NCBI GenBank assembly: GCA_018066965.1
Contig: JAGPVP010000011.1
Coordinates: 1 to 64,000 of the forward strand
Direction of reading: 5' to 3'
DNA from: Zhongshania sp.
GTDB lineage: Bacteria; Pseudomonadota; Gammaproteobacteria; Pseudomonadales; Spongiibacteraceae
DNA length: 64,000 nucleotides
Within the stretch, counting starts at the first letter, position 1. Each line of letters starts with the position of its first letter. The translations under genes were made by a program, and so were the position numbers. Under the pieces are notes generated by a model that worked only from the letters and a program-made list of their open reading frames with translations, was not told the DNA's origin and did not search any database. Shown one piece after another: positions 31,177-42,608 of the stretch.

Positions 31177-31788
31177 ATGGCAGACTTTGAACGCAAAGAT
31201 GTAGAAGTTGACGAAGACCGCGCGGCATGGCGCGGTTTTTTTCAGGTGCGCGAACTGCGTTTGCGTCATCGCCTGTTTGGCGGTGGCTGGGGTAATTGGC
31301 TGAGCCGCGAACTATTTATGCGTGGCCCCGCAGTGGGCTTGCTGCCCTATGACCCCGTCAACGACTGTATTCTCAAAGTGGAGCAATTTCGGATTGGCGC
31401 GCTTAGTCGCGCCCAAAGCCCGTGGTTATTAGAATTGGTTGCCGGCATTATCGACACCGATGAAAGCCCTGCTGAAGTAGCGCGCCGTGAAGCAAAAGAA
31501 GAGGCGGGTTTGGATATTGGCGAGATGGAGTCCATTGCCGAGTATTATTCTTCGCCGGGCGGTAGTGATGAATATTTTTATCTATTTTGTGGCCGTGCCG
31601 ACTTGAGCTCGGCGGGTGGTTATTTCGGCTTGGCCGCCGAAGGTGAAGATATTCATGCCCAAGTTATTTCCTTTACTGACGCGATGACGATGCTCGACGC
31701 TGGCAAAATAAATAATGCGCACAGCATAATCGCGATGCAGTGGCTACGCCAACACCGCGACGAGCTGCGGCAGCGGTGGCTGGTGTGA
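31177..31788 (+). CDS. nudF: ADP-ribose pyrophosphatase (Nudix hydrolase)
   Basis: Nudix box GIIDTDESPAEVARREAKEEAGLDIG. Confidence 0.9.
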   Translation: MADFERKDVEVDEDRAAWRGFFQVRELRLRHRLFGGGWGNWLSRELFMRGPAVGLLPYDPVNDCILKVEQFRIGALSRAQSPWLLELVAGIIDTDESPAEVARREAKEEAGLDIGEMESIAEYYSSPGGSDEYFYLFCGRADLSSAGGYFGLAAEGEDIHAQVISFTDAMTMLDAGKINNAHSIIAMQWLRQHRDELRQRWLV

Positions 31789-33374
31789 GTGATGCAGTGG
31801 TAAAGCCGGTAAAGCAACGCGGCTTATTGCGTTCAAGTTTATTAGTCAGTGTGATGACGCTATTGTCGCGGGTGTTGGGCTTAATTCGCGATGTTGTGAT
31901 TGCGATTTTTTTGGGTGCCAGCAGCAACGCTGACTGCTTTTTTGTTGCCTTTAAAATTCCTAATTTCTTACGGCGCTTGTTCGCCGAAGGCGCGTTCTCG
32001 CAGGCCTTTGTGCCGGTGTTGTCTGAATATAAAGAAAATGGCAGTACAGAATCCGTAAAGCTATTAATTGATCGCACCGCAGGTGCACTCGGCGGCGTGT
32101 TATTACTGGTAACGTCAGTGGCGGTCATTGCCTCGCCTTTGGTGGCCACTTTGTTTGCGCCGGGCTTTCGGGATGACCCCGCCAAGTTTCAGCTCACCTC
32201 GGATATGATCCGAATCACCTTCCCGTATCTGTTTCTTATTTCCATGACGGGTTTCGCTGGCGCTATTTTAAATACCTTTGGCCGCTATGCGGTGCCCGCA
32301 TTTACGCCGGTGCTATTGAATGTCTGCTTGATTGTATCGGCGCTGTATTTCTCCTCCTACTTTGCCGAGCCAGCAATGGCTTTGGCTTGGGGTGTGTTGA
32401 TGGCCGGCGCAGTGCAATTGGTATTTCAGTTACCATTTTTGCAGCGCATTCAAATGCTGCCTCGGCCACGCTGGGACTGGCATAACGAGGGTGTGCAAAA
32501 GATTGTTACGCTAATGATTCCGGCCTTGTTCGGGGTGTCGGTTAGCCAGATTAATTTATTGCTCGATACGATATTGGCGTCCTTTTTACCCACCGGTAGT
32601 ATTTCTTGGCTGTATTACTCAGATCGCTTAGTGGAATTGCCCTTGGGTGTGTTCGCGATTGCGGTCGCCACCGTGGTGTTACCCAATTTGTCCCGTCAGC
32701 GCGCTGGCGGCAATGAGGTGGCTTTTTCCTCAACGCTAGATTGGGGGCTACGCAGCGTGTTGTTGATGGCGGTGCCCGCCGCTGTCGCCTTAATGCTATT
32801 GGCGGAGCCTATTTTAATCACCCTGTTTCAGTACGGTGAATTGCAAATGCGCGACGTAGAAATGTCGGCATTGAGTTTGCGGGCCTATACCTTGGGCTTG
32901 ATCCCCTTTATGTTAATAAAGATCTTGGCGCCGGGTTTTTACGCTCGCCAAGACACCAAAACCCCAGTTCGCATCGGCATTATCGCCATGGTGTCGAATA
33001 TGGTGATGAATATTGCCCTAGTTATTCCACTGCACCATTACTGGCAAGTCGGCCACGCCGGTTTAGCGCTAGCCACCGCCGCCTCGGCATGGCTCAATGC
33101 GGGGCTGTTGTATCGCGGTTTACGTCGGGGTGCTGGTTTTACACCTCTAGCGGGGTGGGGTCGTTATTATGTGCAGTTAGTGTGCGCGGTGGCGGCGATG
33201 AGTGCCTGCTTGTATTTTGGCTTGCAGTGGTTTACTGGTTGGGAGGCTTGGAGTGTATGGGAGCGAGCCCTGCACTTATTGGCCTTGTGCGCGGCCGGTA
33301 GCGGTGCCTATGTGCTAGTGATGTTGATGTGCGGTTTACGTCTGCGAGACATAAAGGGATCGGCCGCGCACTAG
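31740..33374 (+). CDS. murJ: Lipid II flippase MurJ
   Basis: MTLLSRVLGLIRDVVIAIFLGASSNADCFFVAFKIPNFLRRLFAEGAFSQAFVPVL; actual start may be the GTG near 31785. Confidence 0.96.
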   Translation: MATPTPRRAAAAVAGVSDAVVKPVKQRGLLRSSLLVSVMTLLSRVLGLIRDVVIAIFLGASSNADCFFVAFKIPNFLRRLFAEGAFSQAFVPVLSEYKENGSTESVKLLIDRTAGALGGVLLLVTSVAVIASPLVATLFAPGFRDDPAKFQLTSDMIRITFPYLFLISMTGFAGAILNTFGRYAVPAFTPVLLNVCLIVSALYFSSYFAEPAMALAWGVLMAGAVQLVFQLPFLQRIQMLPRPRWDWHNEGVQKIVTLMIPALFGVSVSQINLLLDTILASFLPTGSISWLYYSDRLVELPLGVFAIAVATVVLPNLSRQRAGGNEVAFSSTLDWGLRSVLLMAVPAAVALMLLAEPILITLFQYGELQMRDVEMSALSLRAYTLGLIPFMLIKILAPGFYARQDTKTPVRIGIIAMVSNMVMNIALVIPLHHYWQVGHAGLALATAASAWLNAGLLYRGLRRGAGFTPLAGWGRYYVQLVCAVAAMSACLYFGLQWFTGWEAWSVWERALHLLALCAAGSGAYVLVMLMCGLRLRDIKGSAAH

Positions 33375-33509
33375 CGGCCAGCGCGGTGTCTTGGCGCGTA
33401 AAATTGCTGATAACAGTTCGCTGCGGTAAGAGTCACAAACTCTGGCGTTTTAGTCAGGCCTACTCCTAGGCTATAATCCCTCGCTTTGCTGGGCAAAAAG
33501 ACGGTAGTC

Positions 33510-34439
33510 ATGGAGTTAATTCGCGGATTCCAACATTTTCGTCCCCGTCATCGTGGCTGTGTGGCTACGATTGGGGCTTTTGACGGTGTGCATTTAGGGC
33601 ATCAGGCGGTGTTGCGCCAGTTAATTGCGAAAGGTCGGGAAATGGGCTTACCGTCGACCGTGGTTATTTTTGAACCACTGCCTAGAGAGTTTTTTTCGCC
33701 CGATGAGGCGCCTGCGCGGCTAATGAGCTTCCGCGAGAAGTTTATTGCGCTGCGGGATCTGGGTATTGATCGGGTGATGCGAATCCGCTTTACACCCGAT
33801 TTCCGCGATATGACCGCGAACGAGTTTATCCATAAATTATTCGTTGCCGGTTTGGGCGTGAAATACATTGTAGTCGGCGATGATTTGCGATTTGGCCGCA
33901 ATCGCAGCGGCGATTTTGATTTGCTACGTAAGTTTGGAAAAATTGACGACTTTGAAGTTGTTGATACTTCAACCTTGGAGGTTACTGGCGAGCGGGTAAG
34001 CAGTACGCGCATTCGCGAGGTCTTGGCCTGCGCTAATTTTGACATGGCTGAACGCCTATTGGGACGGCCTTATAGTATTTCTGGGCGTGTTATTGTCGGT
34101 CAGCAGTTGGGTCGTACCATTGGTACGCCAACCGCCAATATGGAATTACATCGCCTGCGCTCACCTTTGTCGGGTGTGTTTGCGGTGGAAGTGTATGGCG
34201 CGGATAAAGTCATGCGCCCAGGTGTTGCTAATGTGGGCGTACGGCCCACGGTGGGCGATTTGTCTAAGGCGATTTTAGAAGTCCATATATTAGATTTTAA
34301 GCAAAATATTTATGGCCGCAACATTAAGGTCGTATTCCGTAAAAAGCTGCGGGATGAACACAAATTCGACGGGCTTGATGCCCTGAAGGAACAAATTGCG
34401 CGGGATGTTGAACAGGCGCGACGCTATTTTGATCTTTAG
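33510..34439 (+). CDS. ribF: Bifunctional riboflavin kinase/FAD synthetase
   Basis: ATIGAFDGVHLGHQAVLRQL; VSSTRIREVLACANFDMAERLLGRPYSISGRVIVGQQLGRTIGTPTANM. Confidence 0.96.
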   Translation: MELIRGFQHFRPRHRGCVATIGAFDGVHLGHQAVLRQLIAKGREMGLPSTVVIFEPLPREFFSPDEAPARLMSFREKFIALRDLGIDRVMRIRFTPDFRDMTANEFIHKLFVAGLGVKYIVVGDDLRFGRNRSGDFDLLRKFGKIDDFEVVDTSTLEVTGERVSSTRIREVLACANFDMAERLLGRPYSISGRVIVGQQLGRTIGTPTANMELHRLRSPLSGVFAVEVYGADKVMRPGVANVGVRPTVGDLSKAILEVHILDFKQNIYGRNIKVVFRKKLRDEHKFDGLDALKEQIARDVEQARRYFDL

Positions 34440-34489
34440 CCCTAACCCTCAATTCATAGTACTGATCTTTGGAATAACAGAACACCGAT

Positions 34490-37312
34490 ATGAGTGATTA
34501 CAAGCACACCCTGAATCTACCCGAAACCAGCTTCGCTATGAAGGCGAACCTGTCGCAACGTGAACCCGGTATGCTTAAGCGCTGGCAGGATGAGGGTGTG
34601 TACGAGCAAATTCGTGACGCCCGTGCCGGTCGCGAGAAATTTATTCTTCACGATGGCCCTCCGTATGCCAATGGCGATATTCACATTGGCCACGCGGTGA
34701 ATAAAATTCTCAAAGATATGATTGTGAAATCAAAAACTTTGAGCGGTTTTGACGCGCCCTATGTACCTGGTTGGGACTGCCACGGCCTGCCGATAGAGCT
34801 GAATGTAGAAAAGAAAATTGGCAAGGCTGGCCACAAAGTAGACGCCGCGACCTTCCGCGAAAAATGCCGTGAATACGCTTATAAACAGGTCAACGGTCAA
34901 CGTGAAGACTTTAAACGTTTGGGCGTTTTTGGTGATTGGGACAAGCCATATTTGACAATGGATTTTGGTTTTGAAGCCAATATCATCCGCGCCCTAGGCA
35001 AAATTGTTGAGAATGGCCATATGCACAAAGGCTTTAAGCCAGTGCATTGGTGTATGGACTGTAGTTCGGCTTTGGCTGAAGCCGAAGTTGAGTACAAAGA
35101 CAAAACTTCTCCTGCCATTGATGTGGCATTTGCGGTGGTTGATCGCGATGCCGCTATATCCAAAGGTGGACTGCCCGCTGAGATCGACGGCGAATTGAAT
35201 TTAGCCATCTGGACCACTACGCCTTGGACCTTGCCCGCCAATATGGCGGTGTGTCTGCACCCCGAACTAGATTACGTGTGGGTGAGCTTTAGCCGCGACA
35301 ATGGCGACACAATGGTGTTGCTATTGGCTGAGGCGCTACACGAATCAACATTGGCGCGTTACGGAGTTGAAGACTTTGCGATTGTGGGCCGCTGCAAGGG
35401 CGCAGCGCTAGAAAACCTGCAATTACAGCACCCGTTTTACGGTCGCCATGTTCCGGTAATATTGGGTGAACACGTAACGACGGATGCCGGTACTGGCGCT
35501 GTTCACACCGCACCAGCTCACGGCCAAGATGACTTTGTGGTCGGTAAGCAATACGGTTTAGAGGTGTATAACCCCGTAGCCGCCAATGGCACCTTTTTAG
35601 AAGGCACCGAATTATTTGAAGGCCAGTTTGTATTTAAGGCAAACGACAGTGTAATCGCAATCCTCACCGAGCATGGTCGCTTGCTTCACTGCAAAAACTT
35701 TGAGCATAGCTATCCACACTGCTGGCGCCATAAAAGCCCCATTATCTTTCGTGCTACGCCGCAGTGGTTTGTGAGCATGAAGCAAAACGGCTTGCTTGAT
35801 ATGGCGATGGCGGCTGTCGATACCGTGAATTGGACGCCAGGCTGGGGGCGTGCGCGCATCGAGTCGATGATGCAAGAGCGGCCCGATTGGTGTATTTCGC
35901 GTCAGCGTACTTGGGGCGCTCCTATCGCACTATTTGCACATAATGACACCGCCGAGTTGCACCCGCGCACCGCCGAGCTGATTGAGCAGGTTGCCAAGCG
36001 TGTTGAGGGCGGCGGCATCCAAGCGTGGTTCGATTTGGACGCGGCGGAATTACTCGGTGACGAGGCGGCGCAGTACAGTAAAGTGACCGATACTTTAGAC
36101 GTGTGGTTCGACTCCGGCGTTACCCATTACGCGGTGTTGTCACAGCTAGAAATCTTACAGTTCCCCGCTGATCTTTATTTAGAAGGCTCTGATCAACATC
36201 GCGGCTGGTTCCAGTCGTCGATGTTGACCTCGATCGCGACTAGAGGCGTGGCGCCGTACAAAGGTGTGCTGACCCACGGTTTCACCGTTGATGCCCAAGG
36301 CCGCAAAATGTCGAAGTCGGTGGGCAATGTGGTTGCGCCGCAAAAGATCATGAATACCCTCGGTGCTGATATTTTACGCTTGTGGGTGGCCGCAACAGAT
36401 TACCGTAATGAAATGACGGTATCGGATGAAATCTTCAAGCGCACCGCCGATTCGTATCGCCGTATTCGTAATACCGCGCGCTTCTTACTCGCCAATATGG
36501 CCGGTTTTGAGCCCGCCGAACACTGCGTTAAGCCGGAAGAAATGCTCGCACTAGATCGCTGGATTATGCATCGCGCAGCGGTGTTGCAAGATGAGATAGT
36601 GGCGGCGTACGAAGCGTATCAATTCCATTTGGTTTATCAAAAGCTGCATAATTTCTGCGTGTTGGAATTAGGCGGTTTTTATCTGGATATTATTAAGGAT
36701 CGGCAGTACACCACCAAGGCAAACAGCTTGCCGCGACGCTCTGCGCAAACGGCGCTTTACCATATCGCCGAAGCACTCACGCGCTGGATTACGCCAATCT
36801 TAAGCTTTACCGCAGATGAGTTGTGGGAGCATTTACCCGGTGAGCGTTCTGGTACCGTGTTCGCAGCTGAGTGGTATTCGGGCCTGAGCAAAATGTCCGC
36901 TGAAAGCGGCATGGGTGACGGCTTTTGGAACACCGTGCAAGACGTTAAATCCGCTGTCAATAAGGTGCTAGAAGGCGCGAAGAAAGACGGTTTTGTGGGT
37001 GGTAGTTTGGCGGCAGAAGTGACTTTGTTTTGCGACGAGTCGTTAATGACCACCTTACATGCACTGGGCGATGAATTGCGGTTTGTGTTGATCACTTCTG
37101 CGGCTCGCTTGGCACCATTGTCGACGGCTAACGAAGCGATACAGACCGATATCGAAGGCTTGCAGGTTCGCGTAGCGGCTAGTGACGGCACTAAGTGCAC
37201 ACGTTGCTGGCATCATCGCGAAGACGTGGGACAATCTTTAGACCATCCCGAGCTGTGTTTCCGCTGCATCGACAATGTTGATGGCGAAGGGGAAGTGCGC
37301 TTGTATGCATGA
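34490..37312 (+). CDS. ileS: Isoleucyl-tRNA synthetase
   Basis: [36 protein letters not shown]-terminal [12 protein letters not shown] zinc motif. Confidence 0.98.
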   Translation: MSDYKHTLNLPETSFAMKANLSQREPGMLKRWQDEGVYEQIRDARAGREKFILHDGPPYANGDIHIGHAVNKILKDMIVKSKTLSGFDAPYVPGWDCHGLPIELNVEKKIGKAGHKVDAATFREKCREYAYKQVNGQREDFKRLGVFGDWDKPYLTMDFGFEANIIRALGKIVENGHMHKGFKPVHWCMDCSSALAEAEVEYKDKTSPAIDVAFAVVDRDAAISKGGLPAEIDGELNLAIWTTTPWTLPANMAVCLHPELDYVWVSFSRDNGDTMVLLLAEALHESTLARYGVEDFAIVGRCKGAALENLQLQHPFYGRHVPVILGEHVTTDAGTGAVHTAPAHGQDDFVVGKQYGLEVYNPVAANGTFLEGTELFEGQFVFKANDSVIAILTEHGRLLHCKNFEHSYPHCWRHKSPIIFRATPQWFVSMKQNGLLDMAMAAVDTVNWTPGWGRARIESMMQERPDWCISRQRTWGAPIALFAHNDTAELHPRTAELIEQVAKRVEGGGIQAWFDLDAAELLGDEAAQYSKVTDTLDVWFDSGVTHYAVLSQLEILQFPADLYLEGSDQHRGWFQSSMLTSIATRGVAPYKGVLTHGFTVDAQGRKMSKSVGNVVAPQKIMNTLGADILRLWVAATDYRNEMTVSDEIFKRTADSYRRIRNTARFLLANMAGFEPAEHCVKPEEMLALDRWIMHRAAVLQDEIVAAYEAYQFHLVYQKLHNFCVLELGGFYLDIIKDRQYTTKANSLPRRSAQTALYHIAEALTRWITPILSFTADELWEHLPGERSGTVFAAEWYSGLSKMSAESGMGDGFWNTVQDVKSAVNKVLEGAKKDGFVGGSLAAEVTLFCDESLMTTLHALGDELRFVLITSAARLAPLSTANEAIQTDIEGLQVRVAASDGTKCTRCWHHREDVGQSLDHPELCFRCIDNVDGEGEVRLYA

Positions 37313-37826
37313 GCCCGGAGTAGATAGCGAAATGGCTGCCCAACGTCGCAGCCGCGTGTTTTGGTTGCTGGTCGCGGCGGCGGTGATCGTGCTGGATCAA
37401 ATCAGCAAATATTTTGCGAATAACAATTTGGACTACGCCAGCCCGCTAGAAATTTTGCCGGTGCTGGATATTACCCTGCACTATAACCGCGGCGCGGCAT
37501 TTAGTTTTTTAAGCGATGCAGGCGGTTGGCAGCGCTGGTTTTTTACTGCGATCGCCCTCGTAGTGAGTGGGTATATTTGTGTGTGGTTGCTGCGTTTACA
37601 AAAGCAGCAGTGGTTATTGTCACTAGCCTTGGCCTTAGTACTAGGTGGTGCGCTAGGTAATTTGTGGGATCGTATTTACCTAGGCCACGTTGTCGATTTT
37701 ATATCGGTACACTGGGGGCCGAGTTATTTCCCCACCTTTAATATTGCCGATGCGGGTATCAGCGTGGGCGCCTGCCTGTTATTACTCGATATGGTAGTAA
37801 ACCCCGAATCGAAAAAATCAGCCTAA
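37305..37826 (+). CDS. lspA: Lipoprotein signal peptidase
   Basis: [53 protein letters not shown]. Confidence 0.95.
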   Translation: MHEPGVDSEMAAQRRSRVFWLLVAAAVIVLDQISKYFANNNLDYASPLEILPVLDITLHYNRGAAFSFLSDAGGWQRWFFTAIALVVSGYICVWLLRLQKQQWLLSLALALVLGGALGNLWDRIYLGHVVDFISVHWGPSYFPTFNIADAGISVGACLLLLDMVVNPESKKSA

Positions 37827-37845
37827 GTGGCTGTGTGGAATTGTA

Positions 37846-38304
37846 TTGATCATGACGAATATTAGCGTAGCACCCGGTACTGAAATTAGTCTGCATTTCT
37901 CCCTTAGCATTATCGATGGCGACGAGGTCGATTCTACTTTTGGTGGTAAGCCCGCCACGTTTGTATTTGGCGATGGCAACTTGCTTCCCAGCGTAGAAGC
38001 AAAATTACTGGGTTTGACCGCAGGTGCAAAAGAGACATTTACGCTGGAGCCACAAGACGGTTTTGGTCAGCGCAATCCTGGCAATATTCAGCGTTTTCCG
38101 CGCAGTCAGTTTGCCGCAGACATGGTTTTAGAAGAAGGCTTGGTGATTTCCTTTGCCGACGCCGCGCGCGCTGAACTGCCTGGCGTGGTAAGCGAAGTGG
38201 GTGACGACTACGTGATGGTGGATTTTAACCACCCATTAGCGGGAAGAAATTTGGCCTTCCGCGTTGAAATTTTAAGTGTCAGCGCGCAGGCTGACGCGAA
38301 GTAA
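37846..38304 (+). CDS. fkpB: FKBP-type peptidyl-prolyl isomerase, SlpA/FkpB type
   Basis: [52 protein letters not shown]. Confidence 0.9.
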   Translation: MIMTNISVAPGTEISLHFSLSIIDGDEVDSTFGGKPATFVFGDGNLLPSVEAKLLGLTAGAKETFTLEPQDGFGQRNPGNIQRFPRSQFAADMVLEEGLVISFADAARAELPGVVSEVGDDYVMVDFNHPLAGRNLAFRVEILSVSAQADAK

Positions 38305-38345
38305 TATTGATTTCTGATAATCGGAAATCTGGGCATGGTGATGTA

Positions 38346-39314
38346 ATGAGTAACTCTGGCGAAAAAATGCAAATTAAAATGGCGAACCCGCGTGGGTTTT
38401 GTGCCGGAGTAGATCGTGCCATCGAAATTGTAAACCGTGCTTTAGACGTGTTTGGCGCGCCGATTTATGTGCGTCACGAAGTGGTACACAATAAATTTGT
38501 GGTAGAGAACCTGCGCCAGCGCGGTGCTCGGTTTGTTGAAGAATTAGACGAAGTACCAGACGACAAAATTGTTATTTTCAGTGCGCATGGAGTGTCCCAA
38601 GCCGTGCGTACCGAAGCGGATCGTCGCGGCCTTAAAGTATTTGATGCCACCTGCCCGCTAGTGACTAAAGTGCATATGGAAGTTGTTAACTTCAGTGGTG
38701 GTGGTCGCGAGTGCGTATTGATAGGTCACAAGGGCCATCCCGAAGTGGAAGGCACAATGGGCCAATACGATGCCTCGCAAGGTGGTGATATTTACCTCGT
38801 GGAAGACGTTGAACAAGCGCTGGCGCTAGAAGTAAAAGACCCTGATCATTTGTCCTATGTGACTCAAACGACGCTTTCTATGGACGATACCGCAGCGGTT
38901 ATTAAAGCGCTGCGCAGCAAATTTCCGAATATAGAAGGGCCGCGTAAAGATGATATTTGCTACGCCACCCAAAACCGCCAAGACGCAGTAAAAGCCTTGG
39001 CGCAACAAGTCGATGTGGTGTTGGTTGTTGGCTCACCCAATAGCTCCAACTCAAACCGCTTAAGAGAGCTAGCCGAGCGAATAGGCTGCCGTGCTTACTT
39101 GGTCGATAGCGAAGAAGACATTCTTCCTGAGTGGCTGGAAGGTTCACCAAAAATTGGGATTACCGCCGGCGCATCTGCACCTGAGGTGCTGGTTAGCGCG
39201 GTGATTGATCGCCTGTGCGAGTTGGGCGCCTCTGCGCCAGTAGAGCTCGAAGGTCGCCCTGAGAACATCACCTTCTCGCTGCCTAAAGAGCTGCGCTTAG
39301 TCGACGTTTCGTAA
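38346..39314 (+). CDS. ispH: 4-hydroxy-3-methylbut-2-enyl diphosphate reductase
   Basis: [47 protein letters not shown]. Confidence 0.97.
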   Translation: MSNSGEKMQIKMANPRGFCAGVDRAIEIVNRALDVFGAPIYVRHEVVHNKFVVENLRQRGARFVEELDEVPDDKIVIFSAHGVSQAVRTEADRRGLKVFDATCPLVTKVHMEVVNFSGGGRECVLIGHKGHPEVEGTMGQYDASQGGDIYLVEDVEQALALEVKDPDHLSYVTQTTLSMDDTAAVIKALRSKFPNIEGPRKDDICYATQNRQDAVKALAQQVDVVLVVGSPNSSNSNRLRELAERIGCRAYLVDSEEDILPEWLEGSPKIGITAGASAPEVLVSAVIDRLCELGASAPVELEGRPENITFSLPKELRLVDVS

Positions 39315-39318
39315 ATTT

Positions 39319-39825
39319 TTAGCACTCTTCAATATCGACTTTCACCATGCGCAAGCGCCCGCCAATACTCAGTACAATTTGGTAACCAGTGCTTTGATCT
39401 TCAGTGCACGCGGTGATCGTGCCCACTTGAAAGGCGCCACTAACAGTGTGCGCACTGCCGTCAGCATGAAACATAATATAGTTTGCAACCCAGCGGTTGC
39501 CGCTTAACTGTATTTTTTCCTGATTAGCCCTGCGGTAAAGTATTTGCTCCCCCGCGTTTAGCTCACCGTCTTCATTGTCGTCTAAAAAGATTTCTACATC
39601 GCTTGCCCAATTACCGTCAGTATTCCAAACCGTGACTTGGCGATTGCGCATGACCGCACTTGCCCTAGCGCTGTTCAGGGTTTGAAATAAAGTCTGGGCA
39701 GATGCCCTTAGCCGGTGACTTTGTAGAGTGTTGTAAAGTGATGGTATTGCGACTAGGCCGAGCACGGCTGATATAGCCAGCGTCGACAGTAGCTCAATTA
39801 GCGTCATTCCCTGAGTTTTCATCAT
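39319..39825 (-). CDS. GspH/FimT family pseudopilin
   Basis: GMTLIELLSTLAISAVLGLVAIPSL prepilin motif; WASDVEIFLDDNEDGELNAGEQIL. Confidence 0.88.
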   Translation of the reverse strand: MMKTQGMTLIELLSTLAISAVLGLVAIPSLYNTLQSHRLRASAQTLFQTLNSARASAVMRNRQVTVWNTDGNWASDVEIFLDDNEDGELNAGEQILYRRANQEKIQLSGNRWVANYIMFHADGSAHTVSGAFQVGTITACTEDQSTGYQIVLSIGGRLRMVKVDIEEC

Positions 39826-39894
39826 AGACTCCCTTCCATGATTGCCGTTTTATCATAGGAGAGATCAGGGAGCGTGTCTATTTGGGGCTGCCGC

Positions 39895-39910
39895 TGGTCG
39901 CGACATTGCT
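39895..39910 (+). promoter_or_regulatory. Candidate sigma-54 promoter of the minor pilin operon
   Basis: TGGTCGCGACATTGCT; GG and GC elements separated by exactly 10 bp; PilS/PilR encoded nearby. Confidence 0.5.
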
Positions 39911-40038
39911 ACCGTATATCTGGTAAATAAAGAACTAGTCATTGTTTTGGGGTAGGGTGGAAAATGACATTAATACTAATTCAGTGATCTTCCAAAATCC
40001 GAGCACTGTTAAAAATGAGGCAATTTGTGGGACACAGA

Positions 40039-40536
40039 ATGACAATAAAAGGTTTTACCCTGATCGAATTGCTAACGACGGTGGCTGTTGTCGGCATTCT
40101 ATTGGGTATTGCGGTGCCCAATTTTACGTCGTTTATAGACAAGTCGCGAGCCCGCTCAGACATACAGTCGCTAAATCAAAGTTTGGTTGCGGCCAAGTCA
40201 GAAGCGGTTGTGCGGTCTGCGGTTGTCACCGTCACGGCGACAGGCGGCGATTGGAAGAACGGATGGCGTAGCTGGGTTGATCTAAATACCGATGGCACGC
40301 TGGATGATGGTGAGGTCATCAAAAAAGTTGAGGGGATAAAAAGCGGTGCAGCGGTCAGCGCAAGTCAAAGCAGTAGCGCAATAAGCGCATTTTCATTCGA
40401 TGCAAACGGATTTTTAGTAGGTGCTGTGCCGGTATCTATATCGTATCGCACCTCCCCTGAGCATTGCTCTAGAGATCGTGATATTCAAATTAGCGCCAGT
40501 GGTCAGGTGAGAACAACAGAGAGGACTTGTCCATGA
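40039..40536 (+). CDS. fimT: GspH/FimT family type IV minor pilin
   Basis: KGFTLIELLTTVAVVGILLGIAVPNF; WKNGWRSWVDLNTDGTLDDGEVI. Confidence 0.88.
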   Translation: MTIKGFTLIELLTTVAVVGILLGIAVPNFTSFIDKSRARSDIQSLNQSLVAAKSEAVVRSAVVTVTATGGDWKNGWRSWVDLNTDGTLDDGEVIKKVEGIKSGAAVSASQSSSAISAFSFDANGFLVGAVPVSISYRTSPEHCSRDRDIQISASGQVRTTERTCP

Positions 40537-40997
40537 ATAGGGGGATTACCAGCTTGGCTTCGAGACGAAACCAATTTGGGGTAACACTGGTGGAAGTGTT
40601 GATTGCCGTATTGATTACCGCGACCGGAGTGCTTGGCGCGGCGGCATTACAGCTTAATTCAGTGAAGTTTAATCAATCTGCCAGTACACGTTCTTCTGCG
40701 GTATTTTTGGCTAACGATATGGCTGACCGACTGCGCTCTAACCGCGGTTTGGCATTGCTTGGATCTTATGATCTGGCGATGGATGCGGATATTCCTACAG
40801 GCGACGATATAAATTTAGTGGATCAGCGCGAGTGGCTAACGGAGTTGGCGCTCCGTTTACCCGCTGGTGATGGCTCAATTACGCGTAATGGTTCGACATT
40901 TACGATTACAGTGCAGTGGAATGAAGCCCGCCTATCGGCGACGCGTGAAACGACCGCGAGCGATAACGAAGCTTTTGTGTTTGTAACGGAGTTGTGA
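40527..40997 (+). CDS. pilV: Type IV pilus modification protein PilV
   Basis: GVTLVEVLIAVLITATGVLGAAALQL; ANDMADRLRSNR. Confidence 0.92.
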   Translation: MSMNRGITSLASRRNQFGVTLVEVLIAVLITATGVLGAAALQLNSVKFNQSASTRSSAVFLANDMADRLRSNRGLALLGSYDLAMDADIPTGDDINLVDQREWLTELALRLPAGDGSITRNGSTFTITVQWNEARLSATRETTASDNEAFVFVTEL

Positions 40998-42049
40998 TGC
41001 CGACATTATCTTATAGCAAATTTAAAGCTAGCGGCTTTGGCCTTGTTGAGTTGATGATTTCTATTACGCTTGGGCTGGTGTTAAGTACCGCGGTTATCCA
41101 AGTTTTTGTTGCGAGTAATAGCAGTTCCTTAGTTCAGCAGTCGCTTGCCCAAGTACAAGAAAATGCACGATTTGCTATGCGTACGATTAGTCAGGAAGTT
41201 CGCATGTCAGGTTATTTAGGGTGTACGTCGATTGGTGTGGTGACAACAAATCCAGTTGCGCTACCAGCAAGTGCGGTAAATTTTAGTCCGACAACAGCAT
41301 TTGTTGGTCAAGATAATGTTACTAACGGAAATGCGCTGGGTGCGGTAGTAGGAACTGACGCCATGCAGATAAGGCGAGCATCTGATGAATTTATTCGTAT
41401 GGATTCTACGACCATAGCATCGGTGGGGAAGATAACGATAAATGATAATAGTCTCAATTTTAGTTCGGGCGATTTCGCGATGGTAAGCGATTGCTTAAAC
41501 GCTGACATTTTTCGCGTGACGAATACGCCTTTAGCAAGTGGTAAAGGCGCAACAGAGTTAAAGCATGACTTAGGAGCAAAAAATTCTTCTGCGAGCTTGG
41601 GGAAAATTTATGGCCCCGATGCTGAAATTTTTGCATTTGAAACAATAGCGTATTTTGTGAGAGATACCGGTCGAAAAACTGAAGCGGGAAGCCCAATTAA
41701 TGCACTATATGTTCAACAAACCGTTGCGGGTTCTGGCGGAGTAGCGAGCGCGGCAACCGAGCTAGTGGAAGGTGTAGAGGATATGCAGCTTAGCTATGGC
41801 GTTGATACCAACGGTGATAGAGCTGTCGATGAATATCGCAGCGGCGCGGCAGTAACTAATTGGTCGACGGTGCTAAGTGTAAAAGTAGCCTTACAGATGG
41901 TTGGTTCAGAAAATAATGTTGTTGGTAAAACCGGCAGCGGCAATGCGCAGAGTGTCGCCGATGTGAATGGAAATATTATTGCCAATAACGATGGTCGGCT
42001 TCGGCAGGTGTTTACCAATGTGTTTGCTATCAGGAATAAGGTGCCATGA
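40994..42049 (+). CDS. pilW: PilW family minor pilin assembly protein
   Basis: GFGLVELMISITLGLVLSTAVIQVFVAS; ENARFAMRTISQEVRMSGYLGC. Confidence 0.92.
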   Translation: MMPTLSYSKFKASGFGLVELMISITLGLVLSTAVIQVFVASNSSSLVQQSLAQVQENARFAMRTISQEVRMSGYLGCTSIGVVTTNPVALPASAVNFSPTTAFVGQDNVTNGNALGAVVGTDAMQIRRASDEFIRMDSTTIASVGKITINDNSLNFSSGDFAMVSDCLNADIFRVTNTPLASGKGATELKHDLGAKNSSASLGKIYGPDAEIFAFETIAYFVRDTGRKTEAGSPINALYVQQTVAGSGGVASAATELVEGVEDMQLSYGVDTNGDRAVDEYRSGAAVTNWSTVLSVKVALQMVGSENNVVGKTGSGNAQSVADVNGNIIANNDGRLRQVFTNVFAIRNKVP

Positions 42050-42594
42050 GAACACGCTTTAAAAGTATCCCCTTCGCGAGAGTTCAGCGCGGCGCGGCGT
42101 TGATAATCAGTTTGGTGTTCATGCTCATACTGACCATTATTGGCGCCGCATCAATGCAGTCTGCGACATTACAAGAGCGGATGGCGGGTAATGCTAGAAA
42201 CGTAGATCAGGCATTTCAAGCCGCTGAGGCTGCACTGCGAGAAGCAGAAACCCAATTGGCAGGCGTGTCTGTTGGACCATTTAATGGTAGTGGTGGCTTA
42301 TATCTTTCATGTATCGATCCTGCAGATACACGGACATCATGTAAAGAACCTACTTGGAGTGACTATAGTTCTACCGGCTGGAAGGTGCTAGCCAGCGATA
42401 CCGTGGCGGGTGTTAGTAAACAGCCTGAATTTATTATTGAAGAATTAAGCAGTGTAGCGGATCCCGATGCGGCTTTAGACTCAGATAAGCCAATTGCGAT
42501 CATGGGATATTATCGAATAACTGCGCGTGGCTACGGTTCTAGTGATCGTGGCATGGTGGTGCTTAGCACTACTTATAAGCGTGATGGGGCGTAA
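42046..42594 (+). CDS. pilX: PilX family minor pilin assembly protein
   Basis: QRGAALIISLVFMLILTIIGAASMQSATLQERMAGNARNVDQAFQAAEAALREAE. Confidence 0.93.
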   Translation: MRTRFKSIPFARVQRGAALIISLVFMLILTIIGAASMQSATLQERMAGNARNVDQAFQAAEAALREAETQLAGVSVGPFNGSGGLYLSCIDPADTRTSCKEPTWSDYSSTGWKVLASDTVAGVSKQPEFIIEELSSVADPDAALDSDKPIAIMGYYRITARGYGSSDRGMVVLSTTYKRDGA

Positions 42595-42608
42595 GCCGGA
42601 GAATAATT

